From Sulfuricella sp. (GTDB lineage: Bacteria > Pseudomonadota > Gammaproteobacteria > Burkholderiales > Sulfuricellaceae), in contig JAHFRP010000010.1 in NCBI GenBank assembly GCA_023266195.1, positions 1 through 64,000 on the forward strand: 64,000 bases of DNA, read 5' to 3'. Of this stretch, positions 29,829 through 38,743 are shown piece by piece. The notes under the pieces are model-generated. The model searched no databases and had not been told where the DNA came from. It saw nothing but the letters and a program-made list of their open reading frames with translations. Made by a program: the position numbers and the translations under genes. Numbering within the stretch: the first letter of the stretch is position 1; every line of letters begins with the position of its first letter.

Positions 29829-30320
29829 ATGGCTGAGCAGAAAATCGGCAAGAACAAGGCGGTGCACGTGACCTACGTGATTCTGAATGAACGCGGCGAT
29901 GTGTTCGAACAGTACGACATACCGGTCGGCTACGTCCACGGCGCCGACAGCGGCTTGTTCGAGAAAATCGAGAAAACCCTGGAAGGCCGCGTCGCGGGCG
30001 ATAAGGTCGAGGTGAAGCTGACCCCGCAGGAAGGATTCGGCATGCCCCAGCCGGAGCTGACTTTCACCGACGACATCGACAACGTGCCGCCCGAATTCCG
30101 CCGTATCGGCGCCGAGGTCGAGTTCGAAAACGATAAGGGTGAGAACATGAAGTTTCTCGTCACCAAAATCGAGAACGGCAAGCTGACCATCGACGCCAAC
30201 CACCCGCTGGCCGGGCAGACGGTGACCTTCGTGGTAAACGTGGTGTCGGTCAGGGATGCGACTCCCAGCGAAATCGCCAACGGCCGGCCGCAAGACGAAA
30301 GCATGGGCAGCGTGCATTAG
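29829..30320 (+). CDS. FKBP-type peptidyl-prolyl cis-trans isomerase, SlyD-like
   Basis: The 163-residue protein has an FKBP domain with an inserted IF-type chaperone domain: the first strand VHVTYVILNERGD, the segment GYVHGADSGLFEKIEKTLEG, and NHPLAGQTVTFVVNVV at the end of the domain. It catalyses proline isomerisation and helps folding in the cytoplasm. Unlike E. coli SlyD it lacks the long His/Cys-rich tail, so nickel binding of that kind is unlikely. It stands alone with its own candidate promoter after the GH57 genes. Confidence 0.9.
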   Translation: MAEQKIGKNKAVHVTYVILNERGDVFEQYDIPVGYVHGADSGLFEKIEKTLEGRVAGDKVEVKLTPQEGFGMPQPELTFTDDIDNVPPEFRRIGAEVEFENDKGENMKFLVTKIENGKLTIDANHPLAGQTVTFVVNVVSVRDATPSEIANGRPQDESMGSVH

Positions 30321-30322
30321 TG

Positions 30323-30434
30323 TAGTGCTTCGTAATTAATCGACAGTACTTGGCACATACGGCCAAAGCCGTACCCACAGACCCTGCGATTGTTGCGAAC
30401 CGACGGTGACGGTTCAATTAATTCGCAAGCACTA
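30323..30434. repeat. MITE-like element with terminal inverted repeats and TA flanks
   Basis: A 112-base stretch begins TAGTGCTTCGTAATTAAT and ends ATTAATTCGCAAGCACTA; the 17-base ends match at 14 positions. Both ends carry TA, as in elements moved by Tc1/mariner or IS630-type transposases. The inside is non-coding and contains TACGGCCAAAGCCGTA. No second copy was seen in the window. Confidence 0.5.
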
Positions 30435-30444
30435 TAGCGAGCGT

Positions 30445-30475
30445 GTAGGTCGGTTCAAGCGTAGCGGAACCGACG
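30445..30475. repeat. Half copy of the GTAGGTCGGTTCAAGC repeat
   Basis: The segment matches the left arm of the 9128-9204 element at 30 of 31 positions, but the right arm is missing or decayed. Confidence 0.8.
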
Positions 30476-30548
30476 TGCCGCTGCACCTGAAGGGAAGCCC
30501 TGCCCACACAGCAAGCGATCCTGGCTTCCGCTTCCCGCGCGCCTAATT

Positions 30549-30896
30549 TCAGGATACCCGTTCGATCCGCTCGAACGCGACAATATCGGCCGTATGGCGC
30601 GGACTTTGTGCGGCGCCGGTGAGCGCCCCGATGGCCGACATCAGGCCGTTTTCGCCGTAAACCATGGTCCACATCATGTTGCATAGCCGGATGCAGGCCG
30701 ACAGCGGGTTGCTGGCCCGGTCGCGCTCCATGTCTATGCGCCATTGCAGAGCGCGCAGGCGTTGCCGCATGGCTTCGGGCGCCCTCGCGATGGCCTGCTC
30801 GATCAAACGCCGGCGCCGCTCCTCGAATGCCGCGGGATCGGACTGAGCCAGCGCCATCCACTCGTCGAAATCGAAAAGCTCCTGTTGTGCATCCAT
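30549..30896 (-). CDS. DUF3135-like small cytoplasmic protein
   Basis: The 115-residue protein begins MDAQQELFDFDEWMALAQSD and continues with an arginine-rich helical segment (FEERRRRLIEQAIARAPEAM) and LRALQWRIDMERDRASNPLSACIRL. This fits DUF3135 proteins of beta- and gammaproteobacteria, which have no known function. The family call is from memory of its FDEW and LQWRID segments. A purine-rich AAAGGGGGA precedes the ATG. It is an isolated minus-strand gene. Confidence 0.65.
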   Translation of the reverse strand: MDAQQELFDFDEWMALAQSDPAAFEERRRRLIEQAIARAPEAMRQRLRALQWRIDMERDRASNPLSACIRLCNMMWTMVYGENGLMSAIGALTGAAQSPRHTADIVAFERIERVS

Positions 30897-31174
30897 GGCA
30901 TCCCCCTTTTCGCACGCGCCCCAACGCGGTCAAAAGGGTTATTGCAGATTTCGTGCCATGGTATGTCGATTAATTAAATCAGTGTGTTATGTTGTGCTGG
31001 CGATATTGGCTGAATAATGTGTAAGGTTAATGTTGCACTTTTTCCCGACATTTCGATGACGTCGAGATGCAACTGGTGGAATGGATGGGGAAAAAAGCAG
31101 GCGAAGAGTTGTGACATTTCCGATACACGCCTTATTCACGCATCCGGCAAACGGGCGTGTGTCGGAAATAAAGA

Positions 31175-31720
31175 TCAATGCATGTGTTCGTGGTCGTGCT
31201 TCATGTCCATCTGCATTCCCGGCTTCATGTCCATCTGCATTCCCGGCTTCATATCCATTTTCATCTCGGTCTGGATTCTGCGCACCGGCGCGTCCACCTT
31301 CTTGCTGCTGCCGTCCTCGAAGGTCAGCGTGACCGGCACGCTGTCGCCCTCTTTCAGTTCCTGCTTCAAGCCGATCAGCATGACATGCAGGCCACCGGGC
31401 TTGAGCACCGCTTCGCCCTTCGCCTTGATCTCGATGTCCTTGACCGGGCGCATTTTCATCACTCCGCCCTCGTTGATGTGGGTGTGCAGTTCGACCGCCT
31501 TGGCGACCGGGCTGTCCGCTTTCATCAATTTATGGTCCTTGTCGTCGGCATTCTTCAGTGTCATGAAAGCGCCGCTGGTGGCCATGCCGGGCGGCACCAT
31601 GCGGACGAACGGCTCGCTGGCGGAAACGCCGTCCGCGGCGGAGCCGGCCAGCGCCGGTACGGCGATCAGGCTGGTCAGGACGCAGGCGGCGAGGCGGATG
31701 GAACGGAATTTGGCGGTCAT
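31175..31720 (-). CDS. Periplasmic PCu(A)C-type copper chaperone with Met/His-rich tail
   Basis: The 181-residue protein has a signal peptide (cleavage near residue 25, VPALA) and the full PCu(A)C motif H79-X10-M90-X21-H112-X-M114. Such proteins carry Cu(I) in the periplasm and help assemble the CuA site of cytochrome oxidase together with Sco. The C-terminus (residues 153-181) adds a second candidate copper site: tandem units GMQMDMKP and GMQMDMKH ending HDHEHMH. The units are encoded by an exact 24-base duplication at 31199-31246. The gene follows the Sco gene in the same direction, 88 bases away. Confidence 0.93.
   Translation of the reverse strand: MTAKFRSIRLAACVLTSLIAVPALAGSAADGVSASEPFVRMVPPGMATSGAFMTLKNADDKDHKLMKADSPVAKAVELHTHINEGGVMKMRPVKDIEIKAKGEAVLKPGGLHVMLIGLKQELKEGDSVPVTLTFEDGSSKKVDAPVRRIQTEMKMDMKPGMQMDMKPGMQMDMKHDHEHMH
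31199..31264 (-). repeat. In-frame 24-bp tandem repeat in the copper chaperone gene
   Basis: Two identical 24-base units (31199-31222 and 31223-31246) and a diverged third partial unit encode repeated Met-rich octapeptides. Confidence 0.9.
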
Positions 31721-31808
31721 GCTTTTCTCCTTGAAATTGAAAAAACTATTGACTGTGAAAAGGCGTAAAAATCAAAAAAACAGATTGTTATTCTGTGTTT
31801 TTTCACGG

Positions 31809-32399
31809 CTATTTCCCTTTCATCGCAGCGTGGATGGCCTCGGCCACCTGCGGCGGCGGGGTGCCGTGATCGAGAGTTTGAAACAAGCTGCCATCGGGCG
31901 CAATGACGTAAGTGTAGGCGGAATGGTCCACCACGTAACCCGAAGCCGATCCGGTGTCCTGCCTGGCATAGCTGGCGCCGTAACTTTTCGCGACCTGGGC
32001 GACTTGTTGCGGCGTGCCGCTCAGGCCGACGATGGCAGGGTGAAAATACGCGGTATAAGCCTTGAGCTTGTCCAGGGTGTCGCGCTGGGGGTCGACCGTG
32101 ACGAATAGCATTCGCACTTTTTCGAGATCCGCCTTGTCGAGCGAGGCCAGTGCCTGCGATGTGAAGCCCAGCGAAGTCGGGCAGATATCGGGGCAGGAAG
32201 TGTAGCCGAAATACAGCAGCACGACCTTGCCTTTGAGATCGTGCAGCGAAACCGGCCCGTCGGACGAATCCAGGGTGAAGTCGCCGCCGCCGGGGCTCTT
32301 GAAGGGAGCGCTTGGCAAAACGGATGTTTTCGGGCCGAAAGCGGCCCAGGCCAGCATGAGGGCGAGTACGGCGATGAATCCGGCGAGCGTTTTTTTCAT
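31809..32399 (-). CDS. SCO1/SenC family copper/thiol protein
   Basis: The 196-residue protein has an N-terminal membrane anchor (residues 5-20) and a thioredoxin-like domain with the copper-binding CPDIC motif (Cys69 and Cys73) and the conserved His159 in VVDHSAY. Sco proteins insert copper into, or reduce the cysteines of, the CuA site of cytochrome c oxidase. A TTG lies two codons upstream in frame, but the ATG at 32399 gives the usual MKKTL start. It is upstream of the PCu(A)C gene and divergent from the metal efflux operon. Confidence 0.94.
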   Translation of the reverse strand: MKKTLAGFIAVLALMLAWAAFGPKTSVLPSAPFKSPGGGDFTLDSSDGPVSLHDLKGKVVLLYFGYTSCPDICPTSLGFTSQALASLDKADLEKVRMLFVTVDPQRDTLDKLKAYTAYFHPAIVGLSGTPQQVAQVAKSYGASYARQDTGSASGYVVDHSAYTYVIAPDGSLFQTLDHGTPPPQVAEAIHAAMKGK

Positions 32400-32780
32400 G
32401 TGCAAGGTCGATCGATAATGTGATTTACTTGGGAATGCAAATAGTGCGCCTGAAAAAATCTTGCCTAATCAATGCGGCACGGGCTTGGAGGCGTGCCAAA
32501 TGACACCCTCGGTGGCATGCGGCACAGCTGCCGCGCGTTCGGCATTGCTCCGCAACTATGCAAGGATACCCGAAAGATGGCCGATTTTGCGCCATGAAGC
32601 TTAGGATGCGCGGTCGAATCCAGATGCGATTCCCCTTCTCGATGGCTTCGATGCCGCGCAAGCTGCTGCCCGCTGAGGCGTCGGTCCCCGCTTAATTAAT
32701 ATAGTCTTAAGATTCCCCGTTTATCCTTGCGCCGGTCTTCAGGGGTGACGACCCTTTCTGAAATTTGCTAGGGGAAAGAT
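32400..32780. other. Gene-free spacer between sco and the efflux operon
   Basis: No convincing gene is seen in 381 bases. A 78-codon open frame on the minus strand (32425-32661) shows no recognisable motif apart from a CAACHRGC segment and has no good ribosome site. TATAGT at 32700-32705 within CTTAATTAATATAGTCTTAAG-like AT-rich sequence (listed in two halves: CTTAATTAAT, ATAGTCTTAAG) may be the -10 of the efflux operon, with a leader of about 70 bases. Confidence 0.4.
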
Positions 32781-33896
32781 ATGTGGAAAGCGCCGGCATT
32801 GTGCGGCTTGGGCCTGTTTATTTTGATCGGCGGGTGGGGCATGACGCCGCTTTACGCGGCGGACGAGATTAGGCTGACTTCCGCCCAGGTTCAGGCGATG
32901 GGCGTGGCGACCGGCGCGTTGTCCAATGCCGGTGCCGCGGACGGAAAAGGTTACCCGGCTCGGGTGGCCGTGCCCGGCAATCAGCTCCATATCGTGAGCG
33001 CTCCATTGGCGGGCATGGTGGAAAGCCTGTCCGTCGCGGTCAACCAGCCGGTCAAAAAAGGCCAGCGGCTGGCGAGCCTGCAAAGCCCGTCGCTGGTCGA
33101 GATTCAGCGCGGTCTGCTGCAGGCTGCCACCCAGGCTCAACTGGCGCGCGAAAACCTGAGCCGCGACGAGCAGCTGTTCAAGGAAGGAATCGTCGCCGAA
33201 GGCCGTTTTCTGGCTTCCAGGGGGCGCAATGCCGAGGCTGTGGCCGCGCTGGCCGAACGCCGTCAGGCCCTGCGCCTGGCGGGCTTGGGCGAAGCTGCGC
33301 TGCGGCGTCTGGAAGATGGCCAGACGCTCTCCGGCACGCTGGAGATCGTCGCGCCGGTAAGCGGCGTAATCCTGGAGCAGGCGGCCGTGCCCGGACAGCG
33401 CGTCGAGGCGGCCGCACCGTTGTTCAAGGTGGCCCGGCTCGATCCATTATGGCTGGAAATCCAGGTGCCGATCGCACAGACGGCCCACTTGCAAGTGGGC
33501 GCCGTTGTCCGTGTGCCGGCTTGTCAGGCCACTGGAAAGGTGGTCCAGATCGGGCGCGGCGTCGAGGAGGGCAGCCAGACCGTGACCGTGCGCGCTGAAA
33601 TCCGTCAGGGTACGGAGAACCTGCGTCCGGGCCAGTTCGTCGAGGCGGCGCTGGCCTCCGATGGCAGCGGCAAGCACTGGCATGTGCCCAATTCCGCTTT
33701 GGTGCGCCAGCGCGACCAGGCTTACGTGTTCGTGCAGACCGCGACGGGCTTCCGGGTACAGCCGGTCAGGCTGGTCGGCGAGGCTGCCGACAGCAGCGTG
33801 GTGAGCGGGGAGTTCAAGGGCGACGAGCGTATTGCCGTGCGCGGAACTTCTTCGCTGAAGGCCGTGTGGCAAGGCATGTCCGCGGGAGGCCAGTAA
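32781..33896 (+). CDS. RND efflux periplasmic adaptor (membrane fusion protein)
   Basis: The 371-residue protein has a signal peptide (cleavage near PLYA-ADE) and the membrane-fusion layout: the lipoyl-like half-motifs APLAGMVESLSV and IVAPVSGVILEQ, a helical hairpin between them (about residues 115-175), and beta-barrel and membrane-proximal domains after residue 200. It lacks the Met-rich N-terminal metal site known from CusB. It links the inner membrane pump encoded next with an outer membrane channel. GGGGAAAG precedes the ATG. It is the first gene of a four-gene operon. Confidence 0.9.
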   Translation: MWKAPALCGLGLFILIGGWGMTPLYAADEIRLTSAQVQAMGVATGALSNAGAADGKGYPARVAVPGNQLHIVSAPLAGMVESLSVAVNQPVKKGQRLASLQSPSLVEIQRGLLQAATQAQLARENLSRDEQLFKEGIVAEGRFLASRGRNAEAVAALAERRQALRLAGLGEAALRRLEDGQTLSGTLEIVAPVSGVILEQAAVPGQRVEAAAPLFKVARLDPLWLEIQVPIAQTAHLQVGAVVRVPACQATGKVVQIGRGVEEGSQTVTVRAEIRQGTENLRPGQFVEAALASDGSGKHWHVPNSALVRQRDQAYVFVQTATGFRVQPVRLVGEAADSSVVSGEFKGDERIAVRGTSSLKAVWQGMSAGGQ

Positions 33897-36800
33897 ATGC
33901 TGACCCGGATAATCGAATTCGCACTTACCCAGCGGCTGGTGGTGGCCCTGACCACCCTGTTGCTGATCGGTGCGGGCACGGTGGCCTTCAACCAACTGCC
34001 GATCGACGCTTTTCCCGATGTGGCTTCGACCCAGGTCAAGGTCATCCTCAAGGCGCCCGGCATGACGCCGGAGGAGGTCGAGGCGCGCATCGTCGCGCCG
34101 ATCGAAGTCGAACTGCTGGGCATCCCGAACAAGAAAATCCTGCGCTCCGTGTCGAAGTACGCCGTTACCGACATTACCATCGATTTTGCGGACGGCACCG
34201 ACATCTACTGGGCGCGCAACCAGGTGGCGGAGCGCCTCTCCGGGGTGATGAAGGACCTGCCCGCCGGCGTCAGCGGCGGACTCGCGCCGATCACCACGCC
34301 GCTCGGCGAGATGCTGATGTTCACCATCGAGGGCGGCGACCTTACCCTGCTGGATCGCCGCTCCCTGCTCGACTGGGTGATTCGTCCCGCATTGCGCACG
34401 CTGCCCGGGGTGGCGGACGTCAATACGCTGGGCGGCCTGGTCAGGAGCTTCGAGGTGGTGCCCGACAACGCCGCCATGCAGGCGCGCGGGGTGACGCTGG
34501 GGCAATTGCAGCAGGCACTGGAGCTCAACAACCGCAACGATGGCGCCGGCCGGCTCAATGATGGAGAAGAGGTGCTGCTGGTGCGCAGCGAAGGTGCGAT
34601 CAAGACCCTCGACGATTTGCGCGCCATCGTGATCAGTAGCCGCGACGGCCAGGTGGTGCGGGTGGGCGATGTGGCGACGGTGCGCATCGGCAACCTGAGC
34701 CGCTATGGCGCCGTCACCAAGGATGGTAAGGGCGAAGCGGTGGAAGGGCTGGTGCTGGGATTGCGCGGCTCCAACGCCAGCGCCGTGGTGGCCGGCGTGA
34801 AAGCGCGGCTGAAGGAGATCGCGCCATCGCTGCCTCCCGGCGTAAAGACCGAAATTTTCTATGATCGCGGCGGCCTGGTGGAGCGGGCCGTCGGCACGGT
34901 AACCCGGGCGCTGATGGAAGCGATCGTGCTGGTGGTGATCCTGCTCCTGCTGTTCCTCGGCAATTTGCGTGCCGCCGTCGTGGTGGCGGTGACGCTGCCG
35001 CTGGCGGCGCTGTTTACGTTTATCCTGATGCGCCAGTTCGGCATGTCGGCCAATTTGATGAGCCTGGGCGGGCTCGCTATCGCGCTTGGCATGCTGGTGG
35101 ATGCGGCGGTGGTGGTGGTGGAGAACATCGTCTCCCATCTTGCCCATGATCCCGCTGTTTCCCGCGCGAAAAACATTCCGCATCTGCATGTGGTTTATCG
35201 GGCGGCCAAGGAAGTGGCGACGCCGGTGACCATGGGGGTGGCGATCATCATTGTCGTATTCCTGCCGCTGATGACCCTGCAGGGGCTGGAAGGCAAGCTG
35301 TTCATCCCGGTGGCGCTGACCATCGTGTTTGCCCTGGCCGGTTCGCTGATTCTGGCGCTGACCGCGATCCCGGTGTTGTCGTCGTATTTGTTGAAACCAA
35401 GCGGCCACGACGACCCCTGGCTGGTGCGCAAGCTGACGGCGGCCTACATGCCTGCCCTCGACTGGGCACTCAGGCACGGCAAGCTGGTGGCGGTCTGTGC
35501 GCTGGCGGCTCTGGCCCTGACGATGGCGGTGTATCCGCTGATCGGCAAGGCCTTCATGCCGGCGATGGATGAGGGCGACATCATCATCGGTGTCGAAAAG
35601 TTGCCGTCGGTCAATCTTCCGCAGAGCTTCCAGCTCGACCTGAAAATCCAGCAAGCGATCATGGCGAGGGTGCCGGAGGTAAAGGGCATCGTTGCGCGGG
35701 TGGGCGCGGACGAGCTCGGCCTCGACCCGATGGGCTTCAATCAGACCGATACTTTTCTGGTGCTGAAACCGCGCAACCAGTGGCGCAAACCGGACAAGGA
35801 GTGGCTCTCCGACCAGCTGCGCGAGGTGCTCAAGGATTTTCCGGGGCTATCTCACAATTTCACCCAGCCTATCGACATGCGCGTTTCGGAGATGGTCATC
35901 GGCGTGCGCGGCGATGTCGCGGTGAAGGTTTTTGGGCCCGATCTTGCCACTCTCAATCAGCAGGCGGAAAAAATCGAAGCCGTGCTCAAGGGCATCAAGG
36001 GCAGCGAAGACGTTTACCGCGTGCAAAACGAGGGAGTGCAGTATCTGAAAATCGACATCGACCGCCTTGCCGCCGGGCGCATGGGTCTATCGGCTGACGA
36101 GGTTGGCGCCGACTTGCGTTCCCAGCTCGAAGGCCAGGTTCTGGGCGTGGTGCTGGAAGGCGTGCGGCGCACCCCGTTGCTGGTGCGCGGCAGTGAAGGC
36201 GTGCGCGACAACCCGGCGGTGTTCTCCGATCTGCGTATGGTGCTGCCGTCCGGTCAGAGCGTGCCGCTTTCCTCCGTGGCGCAGCTGAAACGGGTGGACG
36301 GCCCGGTCAAGATCGACCGTGAAAACTCGCAGCGTTACACCGTGGTCCAGACCAACGTGCGCGGCCGCGACCTGGTCGGTTTTGTCGAGGAGGCGAAGCA
36401 GGCGGTCGCCAAGCAGGCGCCGACGCCGGCAGGCTACAGCCTCGCCTGGGGCGGCCAGTTCGAGAATCAGCAGCGCGCGGCGGCGCGGCTTGCCATCGTG
36501 GTGCCGGTCGCGCTCGGCCTGATCCATCTGCTGCTGTTCGCCACTTTCGGCTCCATGCGGCAGGCGTGGCTGGTATTCGCCAATATCCCCTTTGCCCTGA
36601 TCGGCGGCGTGTGGGCGCTGTGGCTTTCGGGCGAGTACCTGTCGGTGCCGGCGTCGGTCGGCTTTATTGCCCTGCTCGGCATCGCGGTGCTGAATGGCGT
36701 GGTGATGGTGAGCTATTTCAATCAGCTGCGGGCGCAGGGCATGGCCGTCGCCTCCGTGGTGGTGGAAGGCGCCAGACGGCGCCTGCGGCCGGTGATGATG

Positions 36801-36980
36801 ACCGCCAGCATCACTGCCTTCGGCCTGATCCCGCTGCTGTTCGCATCCGGTCCCGGCTCGGAAATTCAAAAACCTCTGGCAATTGTGGTGATCGGCGGAT
36901 TGATCAGCTCGACGCTGTTGACGCTGATCATCCTGCCATTGCTGTATCGCCACTTTTGCGCTACGGATAACGGGAGTTAA
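33897..36980 (+). CDS. Heavy-metal-type RND efflux pump (CzcA/CusA family)
   Basis: The 1027-residue protein has 12 predicted membrane helices and two large periplasmic loops, with the HME-RND features VSKYAVTDITIDFADGTDIYWARNQV and the helix 4 region GGLAIALGMLVDAAVVVVEN (split here by length). Asp402 and Glu409 fit the proton-relay acidic residues, but the first aspartate of the CzcA DFG segment is replaced. At the position of the CusA loop methionine (M623) there is Gln616 in GFNQTDTF. Substrate is therefore uncertain; divalent cations fit better than Cu(I)/Ag(I). The ATG directly follows the stop of the adaptor gene. Confidence 0.92.
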   Translation: MLTRIIEFALTQRLVVALTTLLLIGAGTVAFNQLPIDAFPDVASTQVKVILKAPGMTPEEVEARIVAPIEVELLGIPNKKILRSVSKYAVTDITIDFADGTDIYWARNQVAERLSGVMKDLPAGVSGGLAPITTPLGEMLMFTIEGGDLTLLDRRSLLDWVIRPALRTLPGVADVNTLGGLVRSFEVVPDNAAMQARGVTLGQLQQALELNNRNDGAGRLNDGEEVLLVRSEGAIKTLDDLRAIVISSRDGQVVRVGDVATVRIGNLSRYGAVTKDGKGEAVEGLVLGLRGSNASAVVAGVKARLKEIAPSLPPGVKTEIFYDRGGLVERAVGTVTRALMEAIVLVVILLLLFLGNLRAAVVVAVTLPLAALFTFILMRQFGMSANLMSLGGLAIALGMLVDAAVVVVENIVSHLAHDPAVSRAKNIPHLHVVYRAAKEVATPVTMGVAIIIVVFLPLMTLQGLEGKLFIPVALTIVFALAGSLILALTAIPVLSSYLLKPSGHDDPWLVRKLTAAYMPALDWALRHGKLVAVCALAALALTMAVYPLIGKAFMPAMDEGDIIIGVEKLPSVNLPQSFQLDLKIQQAIMARVPEVKGIVARVGADELGLDPMGFNQTDTFLVLKPRNQWRKPDKEWLSDQLREVLKDFPGLSHNFTQPIDMRVSEMVIGVRGDVAVKVFGPDLATLNQQAEKIEAVLKGIKGSEDVYRVQNEGVQYLKIDIDRLAAGRMGLSADEVGADLRSQLEGQVLGVVLEGVRRTPLLVRGSEGVRDNPAVFSDLRMVLPSGQSVPLSSVAQLKRVDGPVKIDRENSQRYTVVQTNVRGRDLVGFVEEAKQAVAKQAPTPAGYSLAWGGQFENQQRAAARLAIVVPVALGLIHLLLFATFGSMRQAWLVFANIPFALIGGVWALWLSGEYLSVPASVGFIALLGIAVLNGVVMVSYFNQLRAQGMAVASVVVEGARRRLRPVMMTASITAFGLIPLLFASGPGSEIQKPLAIVVIGGLISSTLLTLIILPLLYRHFCATDNGS

Positions 36981-36983
36981 GGC

Positions 36984-37295
36984 ATGAAGCAACCCAATTG
37001 TTGTTTGACTATCGTTTTTCCCAAGGCTTTGGAGGAAAACATGATCGACCATCTGCTCGATCACTCCGAACTGGCGTGCGGCTTTACGACTTGCGAGGTG
37101 GAAGGGCATGGGCAGGTTACCGTCTACCGCAGCGTCAACGAGCAGGTGCGCGGACGGGCGCGCCGGGTGAAGATGGAAGTGGTGATGGATCGTGACGATG
37201 CGCAAATCCTGATCGCCCATTTCAGGGAATCCCTGCCCAGCAAGGAAATCGCCTACTGGATTGCGCCCATCGACGAATTCGGGAGGTTCGCATGA
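36984..37295 (+). CDS. DUF3240 family protein (PII-like fold)
   Basis: The 103-residue protein has the DUF3240 pattern: CCLTIVFPKALEENMIDHLL at the start, then FTTCEVEGHGQ and RVKMEVVMDRDDAQILIAHF. DUF3240 proteins are small, cytoplasmic, resemble PII signalling proteins in fold, and often sit inside heavy-metal RND operons, so a sensing or modulating role is a fair inference. The gene lies 3 bases after the pump gene and overlaps the outer membrane gene by an ATGA (37292-37295). Confidence 0.85.
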   Translation: MKQPNCCLTIVFPKALEENMIDHLLDHSELACGFTTCEVEGHGQVTVYRSVNEQVRGRARRVKMEVVMDRDDAQILIAHFRESLPSKEIAYWIAPIDEFGRFA

Positions 37296-38557
37296 TCCGA
37301 ACGCTTTGTTGCTTTGTTTCGCTTTCGGTTTCCGCGCTCGCGGCAGAAGGGGCGGCCGATTATCCAGACCTGCCGCCGCGGGCAGCCGTCGAGGCGGCGA
37401 TCAAGAACAGCCCCGACGCCTTGGCGGCGCAAGCCGGTATCCAGGTTGGCGAGGCGACGAACCGGCGCCTTCGGACCGGTGAACACGAATTCTCCATGCG
37501 CGTGGCCGGGCAGCGGCGCACGGTAGACTCCTCGGAGCGGTTCCGCGAGTGGGATGTCGCCGTGGAACGGCCGATCCGTTTGCCCGGCAAGGCCGTCATC
37601 GACGGCAAGCTGGGACGGGCAGAGGTGACGCGGTCGCAGACGATGTACGGCGATGCGCTGCATGAAACCGGGCGCAGCCTGCTGAAAAGCTGGTTTGCCT
37701 GGAACCGGGAGCGTGTCCAGGCGAACCAGTGGGCGGAACAGTTGGTCCTGCTCAGGCAACAGGCGGAAATCGTCGCCAGGCGCGTGCGCGCCGGCGATGT
37801 GCCCCGGCTCGAAAACGGTTTGGCCGGTGCCGCCGTGGCGCTGGCGGAGAGCGCCTTGCACCAGGCGCGCCTGCGCGAACAGGTGGCGGCGAACGATCTC
37901 GCCCAGCGCTTTCCTGCCATTGCACTGCCCAAGGCGCCGCTTGAGTTCCAGCCGGCGCCGCTGCAGCAGGGAGTGGAATACTGGAAGGAGGAGGTGCTCA
38001 AGCATAACCACGAGCTTGGTGTGGCGCGCAGCGAGTCGATGTTGGGCCGGCTCCAGGCGGAACGCTCGTCCGCCGACCGGTTGCCCGACCCGACCGTGGG
38101 CGTGCACGTGGCGAGCGAGCGCGATGGCGGCGAACGCCTGGTCGGCCTGCATGTCTCCATCCCTTTTCCCGGCGCGGCGCGTTCAGCCCGAAGCGATGAA
38201 CGCCGTGCCATGGCCGAGATGGCGACGCAACGGGAAGCCGCGGCGTTGAGCAGGGTGACGGCCGAGGCCGTCAATACCTTTGCGGCAGCCCAAGCCGCCT
38301 ATGGCGGCTGGCTAAGCGCGCAGAGCGCGGCCGACAAGATGCGCAGCAACGCCGAGTTGATGGCCCGCGCCTACTCTTTGGGCGAAATGGGCCTGCCGGA
38401 AGTGCTGACGGCGCGGAGGCAGGCGCTGGAGGCCAATCTGGCCGCCGCGCTGGCACGTCTGGACGCGGCCGAAACACGCTACCGGCTGATGTTGGATGCT
38501 CACCAGCTCTGGCTGCTGGATGCCGATGAGGAAGGCGAGGGTCGCACGCGTTACTGA
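37292..38557 (+). CDS. TolC-family outer membrane efflux protein
   Basis: The 421-residue protein has a short signal peptide (MIRTLCCFVSLSVSALAAEG) and the long helical repeats of outer membrane factors, such as GEATNRRLRTGEHEFSMRV, RLENGLAGAAVALAESAL and the C-terminal YSLGEMGLPEVLTARRQALE. It forms the channel of the tripartite pump with the adaptor and the CzcA-like pump. Order in the operon is adaptor, pump, DUF3240, channel, whereas czc and cus operons place the channel first. Its ATG overlaps the DUF3240 stop. Confidence 0.88.
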   Translation: MIRTLCCFVSLSVSALAAEGAADYPDLPPRAAVEAAIKNSPDALAAQAGIQVGEATNRRLRTGEHEFSMRVAGQRRTVDSSERFREWDVAVERPIRLPGKAVIDGKLGRAEVTRSQTMYGDALHETGRSLLKSWFAWNRERVQANQWAEQLVLLRQQAEIVARRVRAGDVPRLENGLAGAAVALAESALHQARLREQVAANDLAQRFPAIALPKAPLEFQPAPLQQGVEYWKEEVLKHNHELGVARSESMLGRLQAERSSADRLPDPTVGVHVASERDGGERLVGLHVSIPFPGAARSARSDERRAMAEMATQREAAALSRVTAEAVNTFAAAQAAYGGWLSAQSAADKMRSNAELMARAYSLGEMGLPEVLTARRQALEANLAAALARLDAAETRYRLMLDAHQLWLLDADEEGEGRTRY

Positions 38558-38657
38558 GGCGGTGCTTGCGTGTAAATATGGGCCTGAGTCCACGGCGCGG
38601 TTGTTTGATTTCCGGCTTTGCGGCTCGGTTTATTCCGCACTTCACTGCACCAGGGAA

Positions 38658-38704
38658 GCGCTGATTTATTCCGATTTTGCCATTCCCGCGCAAGCGGGAA
38701 TGGC
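38658..38704. repeat. CATTCCCGC-type hairpin repeat
   Basis: CGCTGATTTATTCCGATTTT is followed by a perfect 11-bp hairpin GCCATTCCCGC-GCAA-GCGGGAATGGC (38679-38704). It lies between the convergent efflux operon and sodB. A truncated, inverted relative is at about 47064-47105. Confidence 0.8.
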
Positions 38705-38743
38705 ATGTAATCGGCACTGCCTTTGCACTTGATGAACTGAGTT

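Noticed and set aside
32425..32661. Minus-strand open frame of 78 codons in the spacer before the efflux operon
   Set aside because: There is no ribosome site and no recognisable domain; I regard it as chance.
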